DNA from: an uncultured bacterium
GTDB lineage: Bacteria > Bacteroidota > Bacteroidia > Bacteroidales > Bacteroidaceae
Direction of reading: 5' to 3'
DNA: 23,983 nt
NCBI GenBank assembly: GCA_905215555.1
Contig: CAJMQU010000062.1
Coordinates: 1 to 23,983, forward strand
Both the position numbers and the translations under genes were made by a program. How positions within the stretch are numbered: the stretch's first letter is position 1; every line of letters begins with the position of its first letter. The notes under the pieces are model-generated. The model had not been told where the DNA came from and searched no databases. It was given only the letters and a program-made list of their open reading frames with translations. Shown here piece after piece: positions 6,286-14,218 of the stretch.

Positions 6286-8823
6286 GTGGAAAAACAAACT
6301 TATTCTTACGACGAAGCCTATGAAGAATCTTTACGATATTTTCAAGGCGACGAATTGGCTGCACGTGTTTGGGTAAACAAGTACGCAGTTAAGGATTCTT
6401 TCGGAAATATTTACGAAAAGTCTCCGGAAGACATGCATTGGAGAATAGCCAATGAAGTAGCTCGCATCGAAGCTAAATACTCTAATCCATTAAGTGCAGA
6501 GGAGCTGTTCGGCTTGCTCGACCATTTCAAGTACATCGTTCCGCAAGGAAGCCCGATGACCGGAATCGGCAACAACTACCAAGTAGCATCTTTATCCAAC
6601 TGCTTCGTTATCGGAGTAGACGGTGAAGCCGATTCTTACGGCGCCATCTTCAAAATAGATGAAGAGCAAGTGCAACTGATGAAACGCCGTGGTGGCGTAG
6701 GACACGATTTGTCGCACATCCGCCCGAAAGGTTCTCCGGTAAAGAATTCAGCGTTGACTTCTACCGGCCTGGTTCCCTTCATGGAACGTTATTCAAACTC
6801 TACCCGCGAAGTAGCCCAGGACGGACGTCGCGGCGCACTGATGTTGAGCGTATCTATCAAACATCCCGATTCAGAAGCATTCATCGATGCCAAGATGACG
6901 GAAGGCAAAGTTACAGGTGCCAATGTATCAGTGAAACTGGACGATGCTTTTATGACTGCCGCCATTACAGGCACTCCGTACATCCAGCAATACCCTGTCT
7001 ATTCTGCTGAACCGACCGTACAAAAAGAAATCAATGCAACCAATTTATGGAAAAAAATCGTTCATAATGCATGGAAATCGGCAGAACCGGGTGTACTGTT
7101 CTGGGATACTATATTAAAGGAATCCGTACCCGATTGTTACGCAGATTTGGGCTACCGCACCGTTTCTACCAATCCGTGTGGTGAAATCCCCTTATGTCCA
7201 TATGATTCCTGCCGTCTGCTCGCTATCAATCTCTACTCGTATGTAGTGAACCCCTTCAAACCGGATGCCTATTTCGACTTTGACCTGTTTAAAAAACATG
7301 TAGGTCTGGCACAGCGTATCATGGACGATATCATCGACCTCGAATTAGAGAAGATCGAGCGTATCATGGAAAAGATTGACACTGATCCAGAAAACGAAGA
7401 CGTAAAGCACACGGAACGCACATTGTGGGATAAGATATACAAGAAGAGCGGACAAGGACGCCGCACCGGTGTAGGTATCACTGCGGAAGGCGATATGCTT
7501 GCCGCACTCGGATTGCGTTACGGCACGGAAGAAGCTACCGAATTCTCCGAAAAAGTACATAAGACTGTTGCCTTGCACGCTTACCGTTCATCCGTAGAGA
7601 TGGCAAAAGAACGTGGTGCTTTCGAGATTTATGATACTGAGCGCGAGAAGAACAATCCGTTCATCAACCGCCTGCGCGAAGCCGATCCGGAACTATATGA
7701 GGAAATGAAGAAGTACGGACGTCGCAATATAGCCTGCCTTACCATTGCTCCGACGGGTACTACCAGCTTGATGACGCAGACTACCTCCGGCATCGAACCC
7801 GTATTCCTGCCTGTGTACAAGCGTCGTCGTAAGGTAAATCCGAACGACACCAACGTACACATCGACTTCGTGGATGAGACGGGCGATGCTTTCGAAGAAT
7901 ATATCGTTTTCCACCCCAAGTTTGTAACATGGCTGGAAGCCAAAGGCTACGATCCCGCCAAACGTTATACACAAGAGGAAATCGACGCTTTGGTTGAGCA
8001 ATCACCTTATTATAAAGCAACTTCAAACGATGTAGACTGGCTGATGAAAGTCAAGATGCAGGGGCGCATCCAAAAATGGGTGGATCACTCCATCAGCGTC
8101 ACCATCAACCTTCCGAACGATGTGGACGAGGACCTGGTGAACCGCCTGTATGTAGAAGCATGGAAGTCCGGCTGTAAAGGCTGTACGGTTTACCGTGACG
8201 GTTCGCGCTCTGGTGTGCTCATCTCCGCCAAGAGCGAGAAGAAGGAAAATTTACCTCCCTGCAAACCGCCTACGGTAGTGGAAACCCGTCCGAGAGTACT
8301 TGATGCCGACATCGTGCGGTTCCAGAATAATAAGGAGAAATGGGTGGCATTCGTCGGTCTGCTCGACGGGCATCCTTACGAAATCTTCACCGGTCTTCAA
8401 GACGATGACGAGGGCATCATCCTGCCGAAGAACGTCACCACCGGACACATCATCAAGAATGTAGATAAGGATGGCAACAAGCGTTATGACTTCCAGTTCC
8501 AGAACAAGCGCGGCTACAAAGTCACCATCGAAGGTCTGTCCGAGAAGTTCAACAAGGAATACTGGAACTATGCCAAACTGATCTCCGGCGTGCTGCGTTA
8601 TCGCATGCCTATCGAACAGGTAATCAAGCTGGTGGGGTCTCTGCAACTGGACAGCGAAAGCATCAATACCTGGAAGAACGGTGTTGAACGCGCTTTAAAG
8701 AAATACATCACGGACGGCACAGAAGCCAAAGGCAAGAAATGTCCGAATTGCGGCAACGAAACACTTGTATATCAGGAAGGTTGCCTCATTTGTACTACTT
8801 GCGGCACATCACGTTGCGGATGA
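6286..8823 (+). CDS. nrdJ: Adenosylcobalamin-dependent ribonucleotide reductase (class II)
   Basis: This 845-residue enzyme makes deoxyribonucleotides using an adenosylcobalamin-derived radical, so it works with or without oxygen. The active-site strand VSTNPCGEIPL carries N296, C298 (thiyl radical) and E300; C106 in LSNCFVIG is the likely reducing-cysteine partner. Other conserved stretches are RRGGVGHDLS (134-143) and CLTIAPTGTTS. The domain after about 650 (CKGCTVYRDGSRSGVL onward) is the C-terminal extension typical of B12-dependent RNRs. It ends in a cysteine-rich tail (C819, C822, C833, C836, C839, C844) that may hold zinc and shuttle electrons to the active site. Translation probably begins at GTG 6286, after a purine-rich AAGGAAAAAA. 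It is monocistronic. Confidence 0.95.
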   Translation: MEKQTYSYDEAYEESLRYFQGDELAARVWVNKYAVKDSFGNIYEKSPEDMHWRIANEVARIEAKYSNPLSAEELFGLLDHFKYIVPQGSPMTGIGNNYQVASLSNCFVIGVDGEADSYGAIFKIDEEQVQLMKRRGGVGHDLSHIRPKGSPVKNSALTSTGLVPFMERYSNSTREVAQDGRRGALMLSVSIKHPDSEAFIDAKMTEGKVTGANVSVKLDDAFMTAAITGTPYIQQYPVYSAEPTVQKEINATNLWKKIVHNAWKSAEPGVLFWDTILKESVPDCYADLGYRTVSTNPCGEIPLCPYDSCRLLAINLYSYVVNPFKPDAYFDFDLFKKHVGLAQRIMDDIIDLELEKIERIMEKIDTDPENEDVKHTERTLWDKIYKKSGQGRRTGVGITAEGDMLAALGLRYGTEEATEFSEKVHKTVALHAYRSSVEMAKERGAFEIYDTEREKNNPFINRLREADPELYEEMKKYGRRNIACLTIAPTGTTSLMTQTTSGIEPVFLPVYKRRRKVNPNDTNVHIDFVDETGDAFEEYIVFHPKFVTWLEAKGYDPAKRYTQEEIDALVEQSPYYKATSNDVDWLMKVKMQGRIQKWVDHSISVTINLPNDVDEDLVNRLYVEAWKSGCKGCTVYRDGSRSGVLISAKSEKKENLPPCKPPTVVETRPRVLDADIVRFQNNKEKWVAFVGLLDGHPYEIFTGLQDDDEGIILPKNVTTGHIIKNVDKDGNKRYDFQFQNKRGYKVTIEGLSEKFNKEYWNYAKLISGVLRYRMPIEQVIKLVGSLQLDSESINTWKNGVERALKKYITDGTEAKGKKCPNCGNETLVYQEGCLICTTCGTSRCG

Positions 8824-8847
8824 TATTTGGTGTGTTCAAAGCAAGCA

Positions 8848-8857
8848 CAAACGTTTG
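8848..8857. promoter_or_regulatory. CG-centred palindrome, possible LacI-family operator
   Basis: CAAACGTTTG is a perfect 10-bp palindrome centred on CG, with the larger context GCACAAACGTTTGCAT. LacI/PurR-type regulators bind palindromes of this type. It lies 25 bp after the nrdJ stop and 100 bp before the glucanotransferase start. A 10-bp palindrome alone can occur by chance. Confidence 0.3.
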
Positions 8858-8887
8858 CATAGGAATTTAAAAAACTTAGATAGCGGT

Positions 8888-8938
8888 AGCTGCGTGATTA
8901 TGCAGAATTATGTCTATACTTGCATAATCATTGCAGCT
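8888..8938. repeat. Long imperfect inverted repeat over the glucanotransferase promoter
   Basis: AGCTGCGTGATTATGCA (8888-8904) and TGCATAATCATTGCAGCT (8921-8938) are reverse complements except for a G versus AA difference, around a 16-nt loop. The right arm overlaps the proposed -7 box. It has no T tract, so it reads better as an operator or leader stem-loop than as the nrdJ terminator. Confidence 0.65.
8915..8922 (+). promoter_or_regulatory. Possible -7 element of the glucanotransferase gene
   Basis: TATACTTG differs from TAnnTTTG at one position and lies 35 nt before the chosen ATG, within the inverted repeat at 8888-8938. No TTTG is visible at -33. Confidence 0.35.
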
Positions 8939-8957
8939 ATTACTAAATCTAATATAT

Positions 8958-11657
8958 ATGATACTATCTTTTCATATCGAGTACCGCACCAGTTGGGGTG
9001 AAGAGGTCAGAGTCATAGGCTCTGTTCCAGAATTGGGTGATCATCAACCCGGAAAAGCCGTACCACTACAAACCGTAGATGGTATTCACTGGACCTTGGA
9101 AGCGGACATTCAAGCGCCTGAAAACGGCCTTGTTCAATACAGTTATCAAATCTATCGCGACGGTAAAACCATACGGACGGAGTGGGACAAACTCCCCCGA
9201 ACGCTCTACGTATCAGGTGATAAAAAGAAAATCTACCGCCTGCAAGACAGTTGGAAGAACTTGCCCGAACAGCAATACTTCTACACATCTGCCTTCACGG
9301 AATCCTTGTTGGCACATCCCGAACGCACAGCTGCTCCAAAGAACCACAAGAAAGGATTGTTGATAAAGGCGTATGCACCCTGCATCGATGACGACCACTG
9401 CCTGGGGCTTTGCGGCAACCAGAAGATTTTGGGTAATTGGGATGCCGACAAAGCCGTTCTTATGAGTGACGCCAACTTCCCCGAATGGCAAGTTGAAGTG
9501 GATGCCGGTAAAATCAGCTTCCCGCTGGAGTATAAATTCATTCTTTATAACAAGAAAGAGCGCCGCGCCGTGGCATGGGAAAACAATCCCAACCGCTACA
9601 TGGCCGATCCGCAGATAAGCGCTAACGAAACGCTGGCAATCGGCGACCGTTACGTCTACTTCGCCCTGCCCGACTGGAAAGGTGCCGGAGTAGCAGTTCC
9701 CGTCTTCTCGCTGCGTTCCGAAAAAAGCTTCGGTGTAGGTGACTTCGGCGACCTCAGGCAGATGATAGACTGGGCAGTACTTACCCGTCAGAAAGCCGTG
9801 CAGATATTGCCTATCAACGACACCACCATGACGCATACGTGGACGGACTCTTATCCCTATAACAGCATTTCCATCTATGCTTTCCATCCCATGTATGCAG
9901 ATCTGAAACAGATGGGCACGTTGAAGGACAAAGAGAAAATGGCCGAATTCAAAAAGCGCCAGAAGGCACTAAACGCTCTGCCTACCGTGGATTATGAAGC
10001 GGTAAACCAGACGAAATGGGAATACTTCCGCCTGATATACAAACAGGAAGGTGAGAAAGTATTGGCATCCGAAACGTTCCGCCAATTCTTTGAAAATAAC
10101 AAAGAATGGTTGCAGCCTTACGCCGCATTCAGCTACCTGCGCGATGCTTACAAGACACCCAACTTCCGCGAATGGCCGAAATTCATCGAATATAAGGCAG
10201 AAGAAATAGAAAAATTGTGTCAACCGGATTCTGCCGACTATCCGCACATTGCCATCTACTTCTTCATTCAGTTCCACCTGCATCTGCAATTGCTGGCAGC
10301 AACGGAGCATGCACGTGCCAACGGTGTAGTGCTGAAAGGTGATATCCCCATCGGCATCAGCCGCAACAGTGTGGAAGCATGGACTGAGCCCTATTACTTC
10401 AACCTGAACGGCCAGGCAGGTGCACCGCCCGATGATTTCTCCGTAAACGGCCAGAACTGGGGATTCCCCACCTACAACTGGGACGTAATGGAGAAAGACG
10501 GTTACTCCTGGTGGATGAAACGTTTCCGCAAAATGTCGGAATACTTCGATGCTTACCGCATCGACCACATCCTGGGCTTCTTCCGCATTTGGGAAATCCC
10601 GATGCATGCCGTACACGGATTGTTGGGACAATTCGTCCCCGCACTGCCTATGACGCGCGAGGAGATAGAAAGTTACGGAATGGCATTCCGCGAAGACTTC
10701 TTCGTGAAACCGTATATCCACGAGTACTTCCTCGGACAGATGTTTGGCCCGCATACCGATTATGTGAAACAGACCTTTATAGAGCCTACGGACACATGGG
10801 AGATTTACCGTATGCGTCCCGAATTCGACACCCAGCGTAAAGTGGAAGCCTACTTTGCCGGCAAGACAGACGAAGACAGCATCTGGATACGCGATGGATT
10901 ATACGCACTTATCAGTGACGTGTTGTTTGTGCCCGACCGTGAAGAGCCGCACAAGTTCCATCCTCGCATCGGCGTGCAGCACGATTACATCTATCGCGCA
11001 CTGAACGATTGGGAGAAGGCTGCTTTCAACCGCTTGTACGACCAATATTACTATCATCGCCATAATGACTTCTGGCGTGACCAAGCAATGAAGAAGTTGC
11101 CGCAACTGACGCAATCCACCCGAATGCTGGTGTGTGGAGAAGACCTCGGTATGATACCCGACTGCGTGGCTTGGGTGATGAACGACCTGCGCATCCTCAG
11201 TCTGGAGATACAGCGCATGCCCAAAGATCCGTCGCAGGAATTCGGACATCCGGAATGGTATCCGTACCGCTCGGTTTGCACCATTTCCACACACGATATG
11301 TCTACGCTTCGCGGTTGGTGGGAAGAAGATTTCCAACAGACTCAGCGGTATTACAATTCTATTCTCGGACATTACGGAGCCGCACCGGCAGTTGCCACAC
11401 CGGAACTTTGCGAAGAAGTGGTACGCAGCCATCTCTACAGCAACTCTATCCTTTGCATCCTCTCCTTACAGGACTGGTTGTCTATGGACGGCAAGTGGCG
11501 TAACCCAAATGTACAGGAAGAACGTATCAACGTGCCCGCCAATCCAAGGCATTACTGGCGCTACCGTATGCACCTGACCCTGGAACAACTGATGAAAGCG
11601 GAAAGTCTGAACGAAAAGATCAAAGGATTGATAGAACAGACGGGGCGAAAAGGATAA
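8958..11657 (+). CDS. malQ: 4-alpha-glucanotransferase (GH77, DPE2-type) with two N-terminal CBM20-like domains
   Basis: An 899-residue amylomaltase that transfers maltosyl/glucosyl units between alpha-1,4-glucans, in maltose or glycogen turnover. Two starch-binding CBM20-like modules come first: about 1-100 (VRVIGSVPELGDHQPGKAVPL) and 133-225 (LGLCGNQKILGNWD). The GH77 domain spans about 245-890. Catalytic residues are visible: D536 in DAYRIDHILG (nucleophile), E728 in VCGEDLG (acid/base) and D780 in STHDMSTLRGWW. The CBM20-CBM20-GH77 order is that of plant DPE2, longer than ordinary bacterial MalQ. No signal peptide is seen, so it should be cytoplasmic. ATG 8958 is preferred to TTG 8931, which lies in the inverted repeat. 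The gene stands alone. Confidence 0.93.
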   Translation: MILSFHIEYRTSWGEEVRVIGSVPELGDHQPGKAVPLQTVDGIHWTLEADIQAPENGLVQYSYQIYRDGKTIRTEWDKLPRTLYVSGDKKKIYRLQDSWKNLPEQQYFYTSAFTESLLAHPERTAAPKNHKKGLLIKAYAPCIDDDHCLGLCGNQKILGNWDADKAVLMSDANFPEWQVEVDAGKISFPLEYKFILYNKKERRAVAWENNPNRYMADPQISANETLAIGDRYVYFALPDWKGAGVAVPVFSLRSEKSFGVGDFGDLRQMIDWAVLTRQKAVQILPINDTTMTHTWTDSYPYNSISIYAFHPMYADLKQMGTLKDKEKMAEFKKRQKALNALPTVDYEAVNQTKWEYFRLIYKQEGEKVLASETFRQFFENNKEWLQPYAAFSYLRDAYKTPNFREWPKFIEYKAEEIEKLCQPDSADYPHIAIYFFIQFHLHLQLLAATEHARANGVVLKGDIPIGISRNSVEAWTEPYYFNLNGQAGAPPDDFSVNGQNWGFPTYNWDVMEKDGYSWWMKRFRKMSEYFDAYRIDHILGFFRIWEIPMHAVHGLLGQFVPALPMTREEIESYGMAFREDFFVKPYIHEYFLGQMFGPHTDYVKQTFIEPTDTWEIYRMRPEFDTQRKVEAYFAGKTDEDSIWIRDGLYALISDVLFVPDREEPHKFHPRIGVQHDYIYRALNDWEKAAFNRLYDQYYYHRHNDFWRDQAMKKLPQLTQSTRMLVCGEDLGMIPDCVAWVMNDLRILSLEIQRMPKDPSQEFGHPEWYPYRSVCTISTHDMSTLRGWWEEDFQQTQRYYNSILGHYGAAPAVATPELCEEVVRSHLYSNSILCILSLQDWLSMDGKWRNPNVQEERINVPANPRHYWRYRMHLTLEQLMKAESLNEKIKGLIEQTGRKG

Positions 11658-11676
11658 TCACCGCCCTCCCGGTTGC

Positions 11677-11716
11677 AAAACAGGCGGATAAGTCTTCGGA
11701 CCTATCCGCCTGTTTT
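11677..11716. terminator. Terminator between the glucanotransferase and S41 genes, UUCG-capped
   Basis: AAAACAGGCGGATA (11677-11690) pairs perfectly with TATCCGCCTGTTTT (11703-11716). Inside, GTC-TTCG-GAC (11692-11701) makes a 3-bp stem closed by a UUCG tetraloop. A T-rich run follows on the plus strand. The two convergent genes probably share it. Confidence 0.88.
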
Positions 11717-11719
11717 CTT

Positions 11720-13336
11720 TTACTCCTCCCTCCCTATCCTATCCAGCAAGAAGAGAATTTCCGCTTGTTTATCAAAACCATACTTGGCGTACTCCTCATG
11801 GGTAGGCATCAAGTCCGGCCAGAAAGTCTTTGCACGCTTATCCTTTCCCGGCAGAAAAACCTGCATCGAGTTCGAGATAGAACCCTCCACTCCGGTATAA
11901 GGCAGTTTGAAAAGTGTCTGTTCCATAAAAGTATTCGGAGCCTGACCGCTTGGAACACCTACCACCGTAGCACCCATTTTCCACAACATGAAAGCATAGT
12001 GGAACGCAGCACTGAATGTCCGTTCGTTCGTCACCACAAAAACCCGCTTCGGAGTGTATACCGCAGCACCCTGCTGTGCACGCAGTTCCTCTTTCACGCT
12101 ACTCATACATTCCTCTATGAACTGCCGCCGCAGAGTATCGAGCGGTGCGGCATCGTCCGCCTCTTCCGCGCTAAAGGTGTAATCGCCAAAAGCATAGTGA
12201 GTTCCACGCCGCTGATTGAAGTCTTCCAGCGTCGTCTCCAACTTATTCATATAGAGAGGTGAAACAATCCGGTAATACTCCGTGTCCATATCCGTCTGCA
12301 AATATCTATCGCCATAAAGCTGATACAAAGTGGCAAGAACGATAGGAGTCCAGCCGCCGCTATTGTCGCGGAGGTCGATAATCAGATATTCCGAATGGTT
12401 CTTTTTCATCTCTTTCAGCATCGCGGCAAAAGTACCGGAGAACGAAGGTAACTCCCGGATGGCTTGCAGAGTATCGGCAGGCATTTCCTTCCCCTGCTTT
12501 TGCTGATAATAGAATTCCATTTGCCGATACAAATCACCTTTCATATACTTATACATATACTCAAAGTTATCACGCGCCATGATACTGTTCACCTTAAACA
12601 TCATTACTTGCTGCTGCTTGTCGATGAAGCGATAGTCCATTTGTCCGGTAGGGCATCCGTCCCACGACGGCAGACTTGCTTTTTCTGCTTTTTCCTGTTC
12701 TTCACTTTCCATGAAAGCTACTTCAAGAGTCATCTCTTTTCCCTCCGGAGTGCGCAGATTGAAAGAAACCACATCCTCCTTCAAATCCGGCAACAACTGT
12801 TGCATGAACTGCTTTCTGGCTACATTCCGGCAGAAAACGGAATAACGGTTATACAGATTTTCACAAGCAAAAATACTTGCTGTACGTGTCAGCAGTTCAT
12901 CCAGGCTCCGGCCATTCACTCCAACCAGGGCACTTCCCAATAAATCCTTATACGAAACCGGAAGAGTTTGCACAACCAATCCATCCGGGATACACCTAAA
13001 ACCGACGGGTAGGAGACTCTGCTCCTTCTGCTGCTTGGGGGCAAGCGAGAAAAGATATGTATGCCCATCCTGGATAAAGGACAGGAAAGCCATTGATTTA
13101 TCCCAGAATTGTTGAAGGGTATGTGGCGACTGCCGCAATTCATTCTCCAAGTCGAACGCCTGTTTGCAGAAGAAAACCTTTCCGCCGAAACCAGTGTAGG
13201 GGTCGGGATGCGTGGCTTCCAGTTGTTTCACCAGATAGCGGAAATCGACGGCAAGGGAGTCGCCATTTACTTTGTCCTGCGCCGAAAGAGAGAAGCAGAC
13301 GAGGGCAAACACGAAAAAGCAATAGAAGTGTTTCAT
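11720..13336 (-). CDS. Secreted S41-like (C-terminal-processing/tricorn-type) peptidase
   Basis: A 538-residue exported protein with a signal peptide at 1-19 (ending FSLSAQ). An N-terminal helical part contains FIQDGHTYLF (88-96), a common S41 feature, and a PDZ-like stretch (about 115-150, LVGVNGRSLDELL). The S41 core has LIIDLRDNSGGW (318-329) and TNERTFSAAFHYA (436-448), with S442 at the nucleophile position. The glutamate usually following (S-A-x-E) is F here, and the segment where Ser/Lys-type CtpA enzymes carry the catalytic lysine reads GVPSGQAPNTF without one. It may use a tricorn-like triad or have lost activity. The substrate is unknown. It is divergent from folB and convergent with the glucanotransferase gene. 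Confidence 0.82.
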   Translation of the reverse strand: MKHFYCFFVFALVCFSLSAQDKVNGDSLAVDFRYLVKQLEATHPDPYTGFGGKVFFCKQAFDLENELRQSPHTLQQFWDKSMAFLSFIQDGHTYLFSLAPKQQKEQSLLPVGFRCIPDGLVVQTLPVSYKDLLGSALVGVNGRSLDELLTRTASIFACENLYNRYSVFCRNVARKQFMQQLLPDLKEDVVSFNLRTPEGKEMTLEVAFMESEEQEKAEKASLPSWDGCPTGQMDYRFIDKQQQVMMFKVNSIMARDNFEYMYKYMKGDLYRQMEFYYQQKQGKEMPADTLQAIRELPSFSGTFAAMLKEMKKNHSEYLIIDLRDNSGGWTPIVLATLYQLYGDRYLQTDMDTEYYRIVSPLYMNKLETTLEDFNQRRGTHYAFGDYTFSAEEADDAAPLDTLRRQFIEECMSSVKEELRAQQGAAVYTPKRVFVVTNERTFSAAFHYAFMLWKMGATVVGVPSGQAPNTFMEQTLFKLPYTGVEGSISNSMQVFLPGKDKRAKTFWPDLMPTHEEYAKYGFDKQAEILFLLDRIGREE

Positions 13337-13359
13337 GTTTTGTTTTTTGGTAGTTGCTA

Positions 13360-13367
13360 CAAATATA
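13360..13367 (-). promoter_or_regulatory. -7 promoter element of the S41-like peptidase gene
   Basis: The minus strand reads TATATTTG, a full match to TAnnTTTG, 23 nt upstream of the ATG at 13336. No -33 TTTG is seen at standard spacing. Confidence 0.5.
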
Positions 13368-13376
13368 CCTGTTTTC

Positions 13377-13407
13377 TTTGTTCAGTGGTAGGGAATTCTT
13401 ATTTTTG
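13377..13407 (+). promoter_or_regulatory. folB promoter
   Basis: TTTG (13377-13380), a 19-bp spacer and TATTTTTG (13400-13407) match the Bacteroides consensus. The start codon at 13434 gives a leader of about 20 nt. Confidence 0.65.
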
Positions 13408-13433
13408 TCATTTATCAGTTATTCTATTTGATT

Positions 13434-13796
13434 ATGAACAGTTATATATTTCTTGATAATGTCCGTTTCTTTGCCTATCATGGTGTAGGTGAACAGGAAC
13501 GCGAAGTGGGTAATGAGTTTGTCATCAACCTGAGGTTGAAGATCGACATTGCCCGTGCTGTCGAGACGGATGACGTGACGCACACCGTGAGCTATGCCGA
13601 TATATACGAGAACGTTAAAGCAGAAATGGACATTCCTTCCAAACTGTTGGAACACGTCTGTGGACGTATCATAAAACGACTGTTCCGCACTTTCCCCGCT
13701 GTGAAAGGCATTGAACTGAAACTTGCCAAGCGTAATCCGCCTATGGGAGCCGATATGGATGCGGCAGGAGTGGAAGTACACTGCAAAAGAGCCTGA
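13434..13796 (+). CDS. folB: Dihydroneopterin aldolase
   Basis: A 120-residue enzyme of folate synthesis that converts 7,8-dihydroneopterin to 6-hydroxymethyl-7,8-dihydropterin and glycolaldehyde. The length is typical. Family features in order: FFAYHGVGEQEREVGNEF (12-29), VSYADIYE (52-59), LLEHVCGRI (71-79) and the active-site segment KRNPPMGADMDAAGVE (99-114). ATG 13434 fits the promoter and the family N-terminus better than TTG 13428. No other folate gene is adjacent; the gene forms its own unit, divergent from the S41-like peptidase. Confidence 0.93.
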   Translation: MNSYIFLDNVRFFAYHGVGEQEREVGNEFVINLRLKIDIARAVETDDVTHTVSYADIYENVKAEMDIPSKLLEHVCGRIIKRLFRTFPAVKGIELKLAKRNPPMGADMDAAGVEVHCKRA

Positions 13797-14004
13797 CTAC
13801 AATAACTTTTTTGCAAAGTTGTCAGCACTCCAGCACTGCCCCACTTCACTCCCTTTATTGATGGGGGATGCTTGCAGTGCTGACAAGGTAACGGTGAGTG
13901 TTGGCAAACGGTTTGTCAGCACTAGCCGAGTCCGGTTCCTACTAAAGGAAGCTTCAAACACCTATATATCAACATATAACATATGTGACCAAGTGCAGTG
14001 TCAG
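13797..14004. repeat. Noncoding stretch with three copies of an 11-bp motif
   Basis: TTGTCAGCACT occurs at 13819-13829 and 13913-13923 and inverted at 13876-13886, so either outer copy can pair with the middle one to form alternative stem-loops. A further CTCCC...GGGGGA hairpin (about 13849-13868) sits in between. I see no credible gene here. Short palindromic intergenic repeats are the best description. Confidence 0.6.
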
Positions 14005-14136
14005 TTTCCCTTCATGGGAACAGAAGTTTCCCTTAACGGAAATCACAATTTCCCTTAATGGGAACGATAGTTCCTCTCAATAGAAACAATAATTTCTTAA
14101 CGGGATAGGAGTTATCCTTAAATGATATGATTTAAT
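14005..14136. repeat. 22-bp-period tandem array of small palindromes
   Basis: Units begin at 14005, 14027 and 14049 with TTTCCCTT, each a TTCCC-TTnAn-GGGAA-type palindrome plus a roughly 7-nt spacer. Units from 14071, 14093 and 14115 keep the approximate 22-bp spacing but are degraded. The array ends about 50 bp before the promoter box of the broken regulator gene. Confidence 0.7.
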
Positions 14137-14187
14137 TCATTTTCAAAGAAACTCCCCAAAGAACAAATCTTTTAAAAATAAAATTCT

Positions 14188-14195
14188 TAACTTTG
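14188..14195 (+). promoter_or_regulatory. -7 promoter element before the broken regulator
   Basis: TAACTTTG matches TAnnTTTG, 24 nt before the ATG at 14219. No -33 TTTG is visible. Confidence 0.4.
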
Positions 14196-14218
14196 TTACC
14201 AACCAAACAACCAATCTC

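Noticed and set aside
9213..9887. Long minus-strand ORFs inside the glucanotransferase gene
   Set aside because: They are antisense to a clearly conserved enzyme, have no domain features and no promoter box.
13723..14058. 111-codon ORF overlapping the folB end
   Set aside because: It starts inside folB in another frame and continues through repeat DNA; no protein-like pattern.
14005..14136. CRISPR array
   Set aside because: The repeats are about 15 bp palindromes with 7-nt gaps, repeats and gaps are both degenerate, and no cas genes are nearby.
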